Source of the DNA: Bradyrhizobium sp. SSBR45G
Lineage (GTDB): Bacteria; Pseudomonadota; Alphaproteobacteria; Rhizobiales; Xanthobacteraceae
Assembly: GCF_030159255.1 (NCBI RefSeq)
Contig: NZ_BSCT01000002.1
Coordinates: 1 to 64,000 of the forward strand
Direction of reading: 5' to 3'
Length of the DNA: 64,000 nucleotides
The translations under genes and the position numbers were made by a program. The notes beneath the pieces are model-generated. The model saw only the letters and a program-made list of their open reading frames with translations. It was not told the origin of the DNA and did not search any database. Position 1 is the stretch's first letter, and every line of letters starts with the position of its first letter. Below are positions 18,054-26,922 of the stretch, one piece after another.

Positions 18054-18856
18054 CCCAGTCTTCCGAAGCCGCCGTCGTCGATTCCCTCGATCCCGCGAAT
18101 CTGCCGCAGCAGATCGGGCCCGCGCAGCATCAGCCGCGTACGCTCGGGTTCTGGTGGACCGCGCTGTGGGGCTTCGTGATCTTCATCGCGCTGTTCGCCG
18201 GCCAGGCCGCCGTGGTCGGCTATTTCATGCTCGTCCATGAAGGGCCGGTCGACGCAAGCGCGCTGGTCCACATCGCGAGCCGCGGACTGACCTTGTCGCT
18301 GTCGGTGATCATGGGACTGCCGGCCGTGCTGCTCGCGGTCTACTTTGCCGTCCGCCATACCCGCACGCCGTTCGCCGAGTATCTCGGCCTGCGCTGGACC
18401 TCGTGGAAGTATGTCGGCATCGGCATCGTCGGGATGATCGTGATCGTCGTTGCGTGGGACCTGATGTCGCGCGCCACGGGGCGCGAGATCTCGCCGGGCT
18501 TCATGCTGGATGTCTTGAAGACGGCCAAGGGCGACGGCACGGTCTGGCTGATGGTGATCGCGTTCTGCGTCGCCGCGCCGCTGTCGGAGGAATTGTTCGC
18601 CCGCGGCTTTCTCTATCGCGGCTGGTCGGATTCGTTTTTGCGGGTGCCCGGCGCGATCATCCTGTCCTCTCTGGTCTGGACCGCGATGCATCTCCAATAT
18701 GACTGGTACTTCTTCCTGGAGGTGTTCGCGCTCGGCCTGTGGTTCGGCTATCTGCGCTCGGTCAGCCATTCCACCGGGCTGACCATCGTGCTGCACGGCC
18801 TGAACAACCTCGCCGCCACGGTGCAGACGATGTGGCTCGCCGCCGGAAACAGCTAA
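18050..18856 (+). CDS. CPBP-family intramembrane glutamic endopeptidase
   Basis: A 268-residue polytopic membrane protein of the CPBP/Abi (Rce1-like) family. Motif 1 is APLSEELFARGFLYRGW (the EExxxR catalytic glutamates), motif 2 is SSLVWTAMHLQ (the FxxxH-type histidine), and a late motif reads STGLTIVLHGLNNL. At least six hydrophobic segments are visible after a polar N-terminus of about 40 residues. Family members process membrane or secreted peptides; the substrate here is unknown. It starts at TTG 18050, overlapping the stop of the small upstream frame, which could conceivably be a partner. Confidence 0.9.
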   Translation: MTQSSEAAVVDSLDPANLPQQIGPAQHQPRTLGFWWTALWGFVIFIALFAGQAAVVGYFMLVHEGPVDASALVHIASRGLTLSLSVIMGLPAVLLAVYFAVRHTRTPFAEYLGLRWTSWKYVGIGIVGMIVIVVAWDLMSRATGREISPGFMLDVLKTAKGDGTVWLMVIAFCVAAPLSEELFARGFLYRGWSDSFLRVPGAIILSSLVWTAMHLQYDWYFFLEVFALGLWFGYLRSVSHSTGLTIVLHGLNNLAATVQTMWLAAGNS

Positions 18857-18924
18857 GCGGGAAATCCGCGCGCCTGTCGCTGATCACCTCATCTCTATTG
18901 CTTCGTTTGGATCGCCGGGATGTC

Positions 18925-19854
18925 CTAGCCGGCAGCGACCAGCGCGATGAAGACCGGCATCGTCAGCGCCGCCAGCACCGTCTGCAGCGAGATTATCTGT
19001 GCCAGCAGCGGCGCATCGCCGCCCATCTGCTTGGCCAGCACATAGGCGCTCGGCGAGGTCGGCACCGCGGCGCAGATCGAGACCACCACGAGGTTCGGGC
19101 CGGTGACGCCGAACCATCCCGCGAGACCGATCGCCAGGATCGGCATCAGCACCAGCTTGAGCAGCACGCCGAGGGCCGCGGCCGGTCCCGCGCGGCGCAA
19201 GCCTTCGAAGTGCAGACCCGCACCCGTGACCAGCAGGCCGATCGGCAACGAGGCCTGCGCGAGCGCATCGGCGACATCGTGCCAGAGCTTTGGCGGCTGC
19301 ACATGCGCAACGTTGAGGACAAGCCCGACGACGCAGGCCCAGATCAGTGGATTGCGGACGATCGTGGCGATGATCTCGCCGGTCGACCGCCGCGTGGGCG
19401 AGGCATAATGGGCAAGGACAGCGACGCTGAGGACGTTGACCATCGGAATGATCGCGATCATTCCGACCGAGGCCGCCGCGAGGCCGCTCGGGCCGAACAG
19501 GCTGCCTGCAACGCTGAGCGCGACATAGGTCTGCCAGCGGGTCGCGCCCTGGAAGATCGACGTGAAGGCGGGGCCATCGACGCCGGAACGTGTGAGCAGC
19601 GGTCGCAAGGCAAGGCAGAGGAGGGACATCACGAGCGCGGCAAGCAAGAGCGCGCCGCCGACGCCGGCCACGGGCACCTTGGCGAGGTCCGCCTTGACCA
19701 GGCTCTGCACCAGCAGCGCCGGAAACAGCACATAATAAGTGAGCCGCTCCAGCCCGTGCCATTGCGTGTCGAGCCGGATGAGGCTGCGGCGCAGGCCGAA
19801 GCCGATCACGATCAGCAGGAACACCGGCGCCAGCGCTGCAAAGACGGCGCCCAT
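18925..19854 (-). CDS. AEC-family transporter
   Basis: A 309-residue auxin-efflux-carrier-family permease with about ten hydrophobic segments in two halves. Typical stretches are FGLRRSLIRLDTQWHGLERLTYYVLFPALL at the N-terminus and NPLIWACVVGLVLNV mid-protein. The family exports or imports organic acids (malonate, malate) and other anions; the substrate is not predictable. The start codon lies 1 nt after the ruvX stop, so the two are cotranscribed. Confidence 0.9.
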   Translation of the reverse strand: MGAVFAALAPVFLLIVIGFGLRRSLIRLDTQWHGLERLTYYVLFPALLVQSLVKADLAKVPVAGVGGALLLAALVMSLLCLALRPLLTRSGVDGPAFTSIFQGATRWQTYVALSVAGSLFGPSGLAAASVGMIAIIPMVNVLSVAVLAHYASPTRRSTGEIIATIVRNPLIWACVVGLVLNVAHVQPPKLWHDVADALAQASLPIGLLVTGAGLHFEGLRRAGPAAALGVLLKLVLMPILAIGLAGWFGVTGPNLVVVSICAAVPTSPSAYVLAKQMGGDAPLLAQIISLQTVLAALTMPVFIALVAAG

Positions 19855-19855
19855 G

Positions 19856-20341
19856 CTATTGGCCGGATCGGCGTAGCGTCGTCAGCCGGTCGAGCGCGCC
19901 CTGCAGGATGAAGATCGCCGCATGGGTGTCGATCACCTCGGCGCGCCGGGCGCGGCTGACGTCCAGGCCGATCAGCTCGCGCTCGACCGCCGCCGTCGAC
20001 AGCCGCTCGTCCCACAGTCCGATCGGCAGTGCCGTCAGGTTCGCAAGATTGCGCGCGAACGCCCGGGTCGATTGCGCCCGCGGACCCTCGCTGGCGTCCA
20101 TGTTGATCGGCAGGCCGAGCACGAAACCGACCACCTTGCGCTCGGCTGATATCGCGAGCAGACGCGCCGCATCGGCCTTGAAGGCCTTGCGCTGGATGGT
20201 CTCGACGCCGGTGGCGAGCTTGCGGTCCGGATCGGAGACGGCGACGCCGATGGTCTTGGTGCCCAGGTCGAGGCCTATGAGCGCGCCGCGCTCGGGCCAA
20301 AGGCCAGCGGCGTCGATGAGGGGGAGGATGGGAGCGGGCAT
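19856..20341 (-). CDS. ruvX: Putative Holliday junction resolvase RuvX/YqgF
   Basis: A 161-residue RNase H-fold protein of the YqgF family. The acidic catalytic positions are visible in IGLDLGTKTIGVAVSD, in the WDERLST region and in the late DTHAAIFILQGAL. GLPINMDASEGPRAQSTRAFA is the family glycine/Asp loop. YqgF acts in pre-16S rRNA 5' maturation and/or Holliday junction resolution. It is immediately upstream of, and likely coupled to, the AEC transporter. Confidence 0.92.
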   Translation of the reverse strand: MPAPILPLIDAAGLWPERGALIGLDLGTKTIGVAVSDPDRKLATGVETIQRKAFKADAARLLAISAERKVVGFVLGLPINMDASEGPRAQSTRAFARNLANLTALPIGLWDERLSTAAVERELIGLDVSRARRAEVIDTHAAIFILQGALDRLTTLRRSGQ

Positions 20342-20452
20342 GCGCGCCGCTTAGCATGGGCGCATCTGCCGGGCCAGCAGGGCTGCGCACGAGTTGTCGT
20401 TGCGCTGCAATCGTCCTATATGTCGTGTCGACCCGTGAACAGGAGGGGTGCC

Positions 20453-20557
20453 GTGGATCGCAGGACCAACATTGCCCGCCGCTTTGTGTCCTCTGCCATC
20501 ACGGTTGCTCATGCCCTCCTTCGTGACGCTCGACGCGGTCGCCGCCGCCACTCCTGA
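20453..20557 (+). CDS. Candidate 34-residue leader peptide overlapping the ABC-F gene
   Basis: A very strong Shine-Dalgarno (AGGAGGGG at 20441-20448) is correctly spaced for GTG 20453, which opens a 34-codon frame (MDRRTNIARRFVSSAITVAH then an Arg-rich end) stopping at 20557. The ABC-F start at 20511 lies inside it and has no obvious ribosome-binding site. The simplest reading is a leader peptide translationally coupled to, or attenuating, the ABC-F gene, as known for several ribosome-protection ABC-F genes. It might also be chance. Confidence 0.4.
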   Translation: MDRRTNIARRFVSSAITVAHALLRDARRGRRRHS

Positions 20558-22088
20558 CCACCATCGTCTGTTCGACAATCTCACGCTGTCCATTGGCGCC
20601 GAGCGCGTCGGTCTGGTCGGCCGCAACGGCTCCGGCAAGTCGAGCCTGCTGCGGATCGTCGCCGGTACATCGGAGCCGGCCGCTGGAATGGTGACGCGAA
20701 GCGGGACGCTCGGTCTGCTGGCGCAGCAATGGGACCCCGCGCTGCGCGTGGATGAGGCGCTCGGCATCTCAAATGATCTCGCAATCATCGACCGGATCGT
20801 TGCCGGGAACGGCCATGACGAGGATCTCGCGCGCGCCGATTGGAGCCTGCCCGGCCGGGTCGAGGACGCGCTCATCGAGGCCGGGCTGGGGGACATCGGA
20901 CTCGATCGTTCGATCGAGTCGCTCAGCGGTGGCGAGCGGACGCGGATCGGCATCGCACGGCTGCTGATCGAGGCGCCCGACCTGCTGCTGCTCGACGAGC
21001 CCACCAACAATCTCGATGCCGTCGGCCGCGCCGCGATCGGCCGGCTCGTGCAGAGCTGGCGCGGTGGCGTGCTGGTCGCCAGCCACGACCGCGCGCTGCT
21101 GGAGATGATGGACCGGATCGTCGAACTGACCCTGGTCGGGGTCCATATCGTCGGCGGCGGCTGGTCGATGTTCGCAAAGGCGCGGGATGACGCGCGGGCG
21201 CGGGCGGCCGCTGCGCTGGACCACGCCGATGCCCGCTTGCGCGACGTCGGCCGCGCCGTGCAGCGCCAGCGCGAAGCCAAGGCGCGCAAGGACAAGGCCG
21301 GGCGTGCTTTCGCCGCGCGCGGCTCGGCGCCGAAGATCCTGCTCGGCGCGCGCGCCGAGCGCGCTGAGAACAGCGGTGGACGCGCGCAGCGGCTTGCCGA
21401 GCGGATGATGGCGGAGGCGAGCGAGCAGGCCGATCAAGCGCGGCGGAACGTGGAGGTGTTGACGCCTCTGTCGATGGTCCTGCCGCCGACGGGGCTTGGC
21501 GCCGGCACTGAGCTGCTCGCGATGGACGATGTGGTCGTGAGTGCAGGCGACAGGAGGTTCGGTCCATGGACGCTGCACGTCAGGGGCCGTCAGCGGATCG
21601 CGATCGCCGGGCGGAATGGCGCCGGCAAGACGACGCTGCTGAGGGCTGCGATCGGCGCGCTTCCGCTGGTGGCCGGGATGGTCCGGCGCGCCGACGGGCG
21701 GATCGCGCTGCTGGACCAGCACGTCGCGCTGCTCGATCGTAGCGACAGCATCATCGGCAATTTCCGCCGCCTGCATCCGGCGCTGACCGCCGAGGCGGCG
21801 CATGCCGCCTGCGCGCGCTTCGCGTTCCGCAACCGCGACGCCGAGCAGCGGGTGGAGACGCTCTCCGGCGGCGAGCGGCTGCGCGCGGGTCTGGCCTGTG
21901 TCTTTGCTGGCGAACGGCCGCCCTGGCTCCTGCTGCTGGACGAGCCGACCAATCATCTCGACATCGCTTCAATCGAGATCCTGGAGCAGGCGCTGCGCGA
22001 CTTCGACGGCGCGCTGCTCGTCGTCAGCCACGATCCGTCGTTTCTCGCCGCGATCGGGATCACGCAGGAGTTCGTCGTCAATGGCTGA
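20511..22088 (+). CDS. ABC-F family ATP-binding protein
   Basis: A 525-residue soluble protein with two ABC cassettes and no membrane domain. Cassette 1 has GRNGSGKSS, SLSGGERTRIGIARL and LLLLDEPTNNLD; cassette 2 has GRNGAGKTT, TLSGGERLRAGL and LLLLDEPTNHLD. The linker is Ala/Arg/Lys-rich (about residues 225-330), as in ABC-F translation factors and antibiotic-resistance members that bind the ribosomal E site. Start MPSFVTLDAV at 20511 gives the family N-terminus; GTG 20448 would add 21 atypical residues. Its subfamily (EttA, Uup, YheS or ARE) cannot be set from the sequence alone. Confidence 0.92.
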   Translation: MPSFVTLDAVAAATPDHHRLFDNLTLSIGAERVGLVGRNGSGKSSLLRIVAGTSEPAAGMVTRSGTLGLLAQQWDPALRVDEALGISNDLAIIDRIVAGNGHDEDLARADWSLPGRVEDALIEAGLGDIGLDRSIESLSGGERTRIGIARLLIEAPDLLLLDEPTNNLDAVGRAAIGRLVQSWRGGVLVASHDRALLEMMDRIVELTLVGVHIVGGGWSMFAKARDDARARAAAALDHADARLRDVGRAVQRQREAKARKDKAGRAFAARGSAPKILLGARAERAENSGGRAQRLAERMMAEASEQADQARRNVEVLTPLSMVLPPTGLGAGTELLAMDDVVVSAGDRRFGPWTLHVRGRQRIAIAGRNGAGKTTLLRAAIGALPLVAGMVRRADGRIALLDQHVALLDRSDSIIGNFRRLHPALTAEAAHAACARFAFRNRDAEQRVETLSGGERLRAGLACVFAGERPPWLLLLDEPTNHLDIASIEILEQALRDFDGALLVVSHDPSFLAAIGITQEFVVNG

Positions 22089-22120
22089 GCGGGCACGACA
22101 CGCCATGCCGTGCCCGCTCA
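22086..22120. terminator. Strong hairpin between convergent ABC-F and cyclase genes
   Basis: TGAGCGGGCACG (22086-22097, including the ABC-F stop codon) pairs perfectly with 22109-22120, giving a 12-bp stem and 11-nt loop between convergent genes. It lacks a T-run but is the only structure there and probably ends both transcripts. Confidence 0.55.
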
Positions 22121-22129
22121 GGTCGAGCG

Positions 22130-23074
22130 TTAGCGGATCGCGATCGGGTTGATGTTGCCCTGGACGCCGCCGCGCCAGCGCGGCTGGCCCAGCACGAACA
22201 GGAACTCGTAGCCCTTGTCCTTGGCGAGGTCGGCCGTGTTCATGTTCTCCAGGATGTAGGTCCCGTTCATCGCCAGCAGGATCTGGTGCACCTCGAACAG
22301 GTTCGGCGACTCGAACGGGATCGCCTCCACCGCCCAATTGTCGGCGCCGACCGCAACCACGCCCTTCGAGGTCAGGTATTTGGCGCCTTCGACGCCGAGG
22401 CCGGGCTCACCCGCGCCATAGCGCTTGTCGTCCTTGCCGATCAGGCCGAGCCAGCCGGTGTGGAAGATCACGATGTCGCCCTGGCGGATCTCGACGCCTT
22501 GTTTCTTGGCGGCCTCCTCGATCTCCGTGACGTTGAAGGCGGTGCCTTCCTTGACCACGTCGGTGTTGTAATAGGCGGCCATGTCGAGCAGCACCCCGCG
22601 CGCGACCAGCGGCGGAACCTTCTCGATGCCGAGCTTCTTCAGCCCGGTCGGATCGGCGAAGTCGAGCAGCTTATTGCCGTTGTAATAGACGTGCTCGATG
22701 CCGAGATGGCCGAGGCCGTCGATCTGGCTGCCGACGCCGACCCAGCCCTCGATGATGTCGTCATTATATGTCGCCTTGTTGGGCCCCAGGCCGGGGATGC
22801 CGGCCTGTCCCGGCTGCACCACGGTGATCTTGAACGAACGCGGCGGGTAGGCGGGCGTCTTGGAATCGATGATCATGCCGAGCGGATAGGTCTTGCCGGT
22901 CTTCACCAGCGAGGCGGCTTTGACCACGAGTTCCGGCGTCATGTAGTTGGCGGCGCCGATCTCGTCCTGCGGGCCCCATTTCGATTTCGTCCAGTCCTGC
23001 TTGTCCTGGGCATTTGCCGTCCCGATCGCACCGATCATGGCGATCGAACAGCACAACACGAGCGCGCTGCGCAT
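22130..23074 (-). CDS. Exported cyclase-family protein (kynurenine-formamidase fold)
   Basis: A 314-residue member of the cyclase/KynB-like fold with an N-terminal signal peptide (MRSALVLCCSIAMIGAIGTANA). The family metal motif HxGTHxDxPxH appears as GSQIDGLGHLG, where the Thr-His pair is Ser-Gln although the Asp and last His remain. Family members hydrolyse cyclic amides, esters or formamides; activity of this one is uncertain. GGAGGAAA upstream of ATG 23074 is an excellent ribosome-binding site. It is divergent from the nitronate-monooxygenase-like gene across 306 bp. Confidence 0.88.
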   Translation of the reverse strand: MRSALVLCCSIAMIGAIGTANAQDKQDWTKSKWGPQDEIGAANYMTPELVVKAASLVKTGKTYPLGMIIDSKTPAYPPRSFKITVVQPGQAGIPGLGPNKATYNDDIIEGWVGVGSQIDGLGHLGIEHVYYNGNKLLDFADPTGLKKLGIEKVPPLVARGVLLDMAAYYNTDVVKEGTAFNVTEIEEAAKKQGVEIRQGDIVIFHTGWLGLIGKDDKRYGAGEPGLGVEGAKYLTSKGVVAVGADNWAVEAIPFESPNLFEVHQILLAMNGTYILENMNTADLAKDKGYEFLFVLGQPRWRGGVQGNINPIAIR

Positions 23075-23380
23075 TGTATTTCCTCCGACGTTTTTGACGT
23101 TTGTTGTGTTTCGCGCTGGCCAGCGCCGCATCCTAACTGAGGGCGCAGCGGAGCCAAATTGTTTTTCGATCTTGCGTTGCACTGTGCCGGTGTGTCGCAC
23201 CGGAAGATGTTGCCGGGCAGGCGCGGTCTCACATGGCGGAATACGTGACCTGCGTTCCGCGTTGCCGCGACTCTCGACTGTCACGCGCCGCCGCGCCGCG
23301 GTATTGTCGGGCTCGCATGCGGGATGCAAGTGTGATCGCCACGTCTCTCGCCAAGAACAAGCAAGCCCAAGGAGCAGACC
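23075..23380. other. Divergent intergenic region, 306 bp
   Basis: Holds the promoters of the cyclase and flavoprotein genes. A CCGGTG-TGTCG-CACCGG dyad lies at 23187-23203. No open frame with a convincing start is visible. Confidence 0.4.
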
Positions 23381-24457
23381 ATGTGGCCTGATCGCCGGTT
23401 TCTCGATCTCGTCAAGACCGAACATCCGATCGTCCTCGCCCCGATGGCGGGTGTGATGGACGCCGATCTGGTGATCGCGGTCGCGCAAGGCGGCGGACTC
23501 GGCTCGCTGCCCTGTGCGATGCTGACCGCGGACAAGGCGCGCGAGCAGGTCAACATCATCCGCCAGCGTGTGTCGGCCCCGATCAACCTGAACTTCTTCT
23601 GCCATGCCGCGGTCGAGGCCGATGCGGCACGCGAAGCCGGATGGAAGCAGCGGCTCGCCGGCTATTATCAGGAATATGGCGTGGACCCGGCGGCTCCGGT
23701 CACGGCCGCCAACCGCGCGCCGTTCGATGCGGCGATGTGCGCCGTCGTCGAGGAGCTCAAGCCCGAGATCGTCAGCTTCCATTTCGGTCTCCCCGAGCCC
23801 GGACTGCTCGCGCGCGTGAAGGCGGCCGGCGCGATCGTGATGGCGTCGGCCACCGTCGTGCGCGAGGCGGTGTGGCTGGAGCGGAACGGCGCCGATGTCA
23901 TCATCGCGCAGGGCGCCGAGGCCGGCGGCCACCGCGGCATGTTCCTGACCGACAAGCTCGCCGAGCAGGTCGGCACCTTTGCCCTCGTGCCGCAGATCGT
24001 GGATGCCGTGAAGCTGCCGGTCATCGCGGCCGGCGGCATTGCCGATGCGCGCGGCATCGCCGCCGCGTTCGCCCTCGGTGCGTCCGGCGTGCAGATCGGT
24101 AGCGCTTTTCTGCGCTGTCCCGAATCCAAGGTGAGCGTGCCGGCGCGCGCCGCGCTCGCCGCCGCCAATGACGAATCGACCGTCATCACCAATGTGATGA
24201 CCGGGCGGCTCGCCCGCGGCGTCGCCAACCGGGTGATGCGCGAGGTCGGTCCGGTCTCGCCGGATGCGCCGGCGTTTCCGCACGCGGCGACGGCGCTCGG
24301 CCCGCTCAAGGCCGCAGCCGAGAAGCAGGGCAAGGTCGACTTCACCAATCTCTGGGCCGGGCAGGCGCTGCCGTTGGGACGCGAGGTGCCGGCAGCCGAG
24401 CTGACGCGGACGCTGGCCGAGCAGGCGCTGGAGCGCCTCGCGAAGCTGGCCGGCTGA
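23381..24457 (+). CDS. Nitronate monooxygenase-like FMN flavoprotein
   Basis: A 358-residue TIM-barrel flavoprotein of the NMO/2-nitropropane dioxygenase family. The N-terminus (HPIVLAPMAGVMDADLVIAV) and QGGGLGSLP form the FMN phosphate loop. The catalytic-histidine segment is GADVIIAQGAEAGGHRGMF, and the late VIAAGGIADARGIAAAFALG and ASGVQIGSAF loops bind flavin phosphate. Such enzymes oxidise alkyl nitronates such as propionate-3-nitronate, though some act as NADH:quinone reductases. AAGGAG 6 nt upstream fixes the start. Confidence 0.9.
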   Translation: MWPDRRFLDLVKTEHPIVLAPMAGVMDADLVIAVAQGGGLGSLPCAMLTADKAREQVNIIRQRVSAPINLNFFCHAAVEADAAREAGWKQRLAGYYQEYGVDPAAPVTAANRAPFDAAMCAVVEELKPEIVSFHFGLPEPGLLARVKAAGAIVMASATVVREAVWLERNGADVIIAQGAEAGGHRGMFLTDKLAEQVGTFALVPQIVDAVKLPVIAAGGIADARGIAAAFALGASGVQIGSAFLRCPESKVSVPARAALAAANDESTVITNVMTGRLARGVANRVMREVGPVSPDAPAFPHAATALGPLKAAAEKQGKVDFTNLWAGQALPLGREVPAAELTRTLAEQALERLAKLAG

Positions 24458-24565
24458 CGCCGCGGGCAGGGCGGTGCCCCGGGAAAGTCCCGCGGCTGCC
24501 GGTTGCGGCGCGAAACCGGCCTCTGCTATAGGGCGGGTTCACTGTTTCCCGTGAGGCCCTATATA

Positions 24566-24853
24566 ATGTCGGTCGATGCCGCCACCGTCCGCCGGATCGC
24601 GCAATTGGCGCGGATCGCAGTCACTGACGCCGAGGTCCCGCATCTGCAGGGCGAGCTCAACGCGATGCTGGATTTCGTCGAGCAGCTGTCGGAGGTCAAT
24701 GTCGAGGGCGTCGAGCCGATGACCTCGGTGACGCCGATGGCGATGAAGAAGCGGCAGGACGTCGTCACTGACGGCGAGATCGCCGACGACATCGTCAAGA
24801 ATGCGCCCGCGACCGAGAACAACTTCTTTCTCGTCCCGAAGGTCGTGGAATAG
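24566..24853 (+). CDS. gatC: Asp/Glu-tRNA amidotransferase subunit C
   Basis: The 95-residue GatC subunit of the transamidosome that converts Asp-tRNA(Asn) or Glu-tRNA(Gln) to the amidated form. Family pattern: [37 protein letters not shown], and the C-terminus [19 protein letters not shown] at 24566 is the family start. It begins the gatC-orf77-gatA-orf96-gatB run. Confidence 0.96.
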   Translation: MSVDAATVRRIAQLARIAVTDAEVPHLQGELNAMLDFVEQLSEVNVEGVEPMTSVTPMAMKKRQDVVTDGEIADDIVKNAPATENNFFLVPKVVE

Positions 24854-24923
24854 CCAGGGATTGGACCGGTCGCGGAGATGCCGCGACCGAGCCCAGCCGA
24901 AACCGACAAGCGAGCCAACGCCG

Positions 24924-25157
24924 ATGTGCCTGCTCTGCGACGATGAAGCGGCCTACAAGGCCTATATGGACTATCTCGACGCGATGGAGCGGCAGGGCAA
25001 GGCCGCCGATCCGGACAAGGCCGTCAACGAGATCCTCGACCAGCTCGAGGCGGCGAATGCCAACAAGGCTCCCCCTAAGAAGAACAAGTTCTTCGCGGAC
25101 GACGCCGCCGACGACAAGACGCTCTCCCCGTTCTTCTGCAGCCCGATCAACAAATGA
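24924..25157 (+). CDS. Small conserved protein inside the gat operon
   Basis: A 77-residue acidic protein with an N-terminal CLLC pair ([19 protein letters not shown]), a helical middle ([13 protein letters not shown]) and a conserved-looking end ([11 protein letters not shown]). No domain recognised. Its stop overlaps the gatA start as ATGA, so it is translationally coupled to gatA. Placement between gatC and gatA suggests a lineage-specific accessory gene, but no function is inferred. Confidence 0.75.
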   Translation: MCLLCDDEAAYKAYMDYLDAMERQGKAADPDKAVNEILDQLEAANANKAPPKKNKFFADDAADDKTLSPFFCSPINK

Positions 25158-26629
25158 CCGATTTGACTTCGCTGACGCTCGCCGAGGCCCGCAAGGGTCT
25201 CGACAGCAAGACCTTCACGTCGCTCGAGCTCACCGACGCCCATCTCAAGGCGATCGAGGAGGCCCGCGCGCTCAATGCCTTCGTGCTGGAGACGCCGGAC
25301 CAGGCGCGCACGATGGCGCGCGAGGCTGACGCCAAGATCACCAAGGGCGAGGGCGGGCCGCTGGCCGGCATTCCCCTGGGGATCAAGGACCTGTTCGCGA
25401 CCAAGGACGTCCGCACCACGGCCTGCTCGAAGATCCTCGGCAATTTCGTGCCGCCTTACGAGTCCACCGTGACCTCGCAGCTGTGGCGCGACGGCGCGGT
25501 CATGCTCGGCAAGCTCAACAATGACGAGTTCGCGATGGGCTCGTCCAACGAGACCTCGTGCTTCGGCCCGGTCGGCAACCCCTGGCGCCGCGAGGGCTCG
25601 AACACGACGCTGGTGCCCGGCGGCTCGTCCGGCGGCTCCGCTTCGGCCGTCGCCGCGCTGCTCTGCATGGGCGCGACCGCGACCGACACCGGTGGCTCGA
25701 TCCGCCAGCCCGCCGCGTTCACCGCCACCGTCGGCATCAAGCCGACCTATGGCCGCTGCTCGCGCTGGGGCATCGTCGCCTTCGCCTCCTCGCTCGACCA
25801 GGCCGGTCCGATCGCGCGCACGACCCGCGACGCGGCGATCCTGCTGCGCTCGATGGCGGGGCATGATCCGAAGGACACCACCTCGGTCGACATCCCCGTG
25901 CCGGACTACGAGGCCGCGATCGGCCGGTCCGTGAAGGGCATGAAGATCGGCATTCCCCGGGAATATCGGCTCGACGGCATGCCGGCCGAGATCGAGAAGC
26001 TCTGGAGCGAGGGCGCCGAATGGCTGAAGGCCGCCGGCGCCGAGCTGGTCGAGGTGTCGCTGCCGCACACCAAATACGCGCTGCCGGCCTATTACATCGT
26101 GGCGCCGGCGGAGGCGTCCTCGAACCTCGCCCGCTATGACGGCGTCCGCTACGGGCTGCGCGTGCCCGGCAAGTCGATCGGCGAGCTGTACGAGAACACC
26201 CGCGCAGAGGGTTTTGGCGCCGAGGTCCGCCGCCGCGTCATGATCGGCACCTACGTGCTGTCGGCCGGCTATTACGACGCCTACTACATCCGGGCGCAGA
26301 GGGTCCGCACCCTCATCAAGAAGGATTTCGAGGACTGCTTCGCCAAAGGCGTCCACGCGATCCTGACGCCGGCGACGCCGTCGGCCGCCTTCGGCATCGG
26401 CGAGAAGGGCGGCGCCGATCCGGTCGAGATGTATCTCAACGACATCTTCACGGTGACCGTGAACATGGCGGGCCTGCCGGGCATCGCGGTGCCCGCGGGC
26501 AAGGATGCGCAGGGGCTGCCGCTCGGGCTGCAGCTGATCGGACGTCCGTTCGACGAGGAGACGCTGTTCTCGCTCGGCGAGGTCATCGAGCAGGCGGCGG
26601 GACGCTTCACGCCCGTTCGGTGGTGGTGA
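25154..26629 (+). CDS. gatA: Asp/Glu-tRNA amidotransferase subunit A
   Basis: A 491-residue amidase-signature amidohydrolase that releases ammonia from glutamine for GatB. The catalytic Ser-cisSer-Lys triad is evident: the lysine in [11 protein letters not shown], and the two serines in [12 protein letters not shown] and [13 protein letters not shown] 25154 overlaps the upstream stop, and its TGA overlaps GTG 26626 (GTGA) of the next gene. Part of GatCAB, soluble. Confidence 0.97.
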   Translation: MTDLTSLTLAEARKGLDSKTFTSLELTDAHLKAIEEARALNAFVLETPDQARTMAREADAKITKGEGGPLAGIPLGIKDLFATKDVRTTACSKILGNFVPPYESTVTSQLWRDGAVMLGKLNNDEFAMGSSNETSCFGPVGNPWRREGSNTTLVPGGSSGGSASAVAALLCMGATATDTGGSIRQPAAFTATVGIKPTYGRCSRWGIVAFASSLDQAGPIARTTRDAAILLRSMAGHDPKDTTSVDIPVPDYEAAIGRSVKGMKIGIPREYRLDGMPAEIEKLWSEGAEWLKAAGAELVEVSLPHTKYALPAYYIVAPAEASSNLARYDGVRYGLRVPGKSIGELYENTRAEGFGAEVRRRVMIGTYVLSAGYYDAYYIRAQRVRTLIKKDFEDCFAKGVHAILTPATPSAAFGIGEKGGADPVEMYLNDIFTVTVNMAGLPGIAVPAGKDAQGLPLGLQLIGRPFDEETLFSLGEVIEQAAGRFTPVRWW

Positions 26630-26916
26630 GCTTACCCGACTTCAAGACGAGCCTCGCGGGCGCCGCGCCCGCGACCGGCCTTTCGCCCGTGCTGACGGGT
26701 CTGTGGTGGCTGGGCAAGGGCGACTGGGACCGGGCGCACAGGATCATTCAGGACGAGACCGGCCGCGATGCGGCCTGGGCGCACGCGCATCTGCATCGCG
26801 TCGAGGGCGATCTCGGCAATGCCGCCTACTGGTATCGCCAGGCCGGGCAGAAGATCGCGACCGATGCGTTGGATATCGAATTCGAGCGGATCGTCTCCGC
26901 ACTGCTTGGGAGTTAG
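26626..26916 (+). CDS. Small conserved protein between gatA and gatB
   Basis: A 96-residue protein with a Trp-rich, TPR-like segment ([20 protein letters not shown], then [20 protein letters not shown]). This suggests a short helical-repeat scaffold. The GTG at 26626 overlaps the gatA stop; GTG 26620 and 26623 are in-frame alternatives. It lies 6 nt before gatB. Function unknown; operon position implies coexpression with GatCAB. Confidence 0.75.
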   Translation: MSLPDFKTSLAGAAPATGLSPVLTGLWWLGKGDWDRAHRIIQDETGRDAAWAHAHLHRVEGDLGNAAYWYRQAGQKIATDALDIEFERIVSALLGS

Positions 26917-26922
26917 AGGGCC

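Noticed and set aside
17114..18796. A 560-codon minus-strand frame across the VanX-like and CPBP genes
   Set aside because: Antisense shadow of two genes with recognisable catalytic motifs; His/Arg-rich composition.
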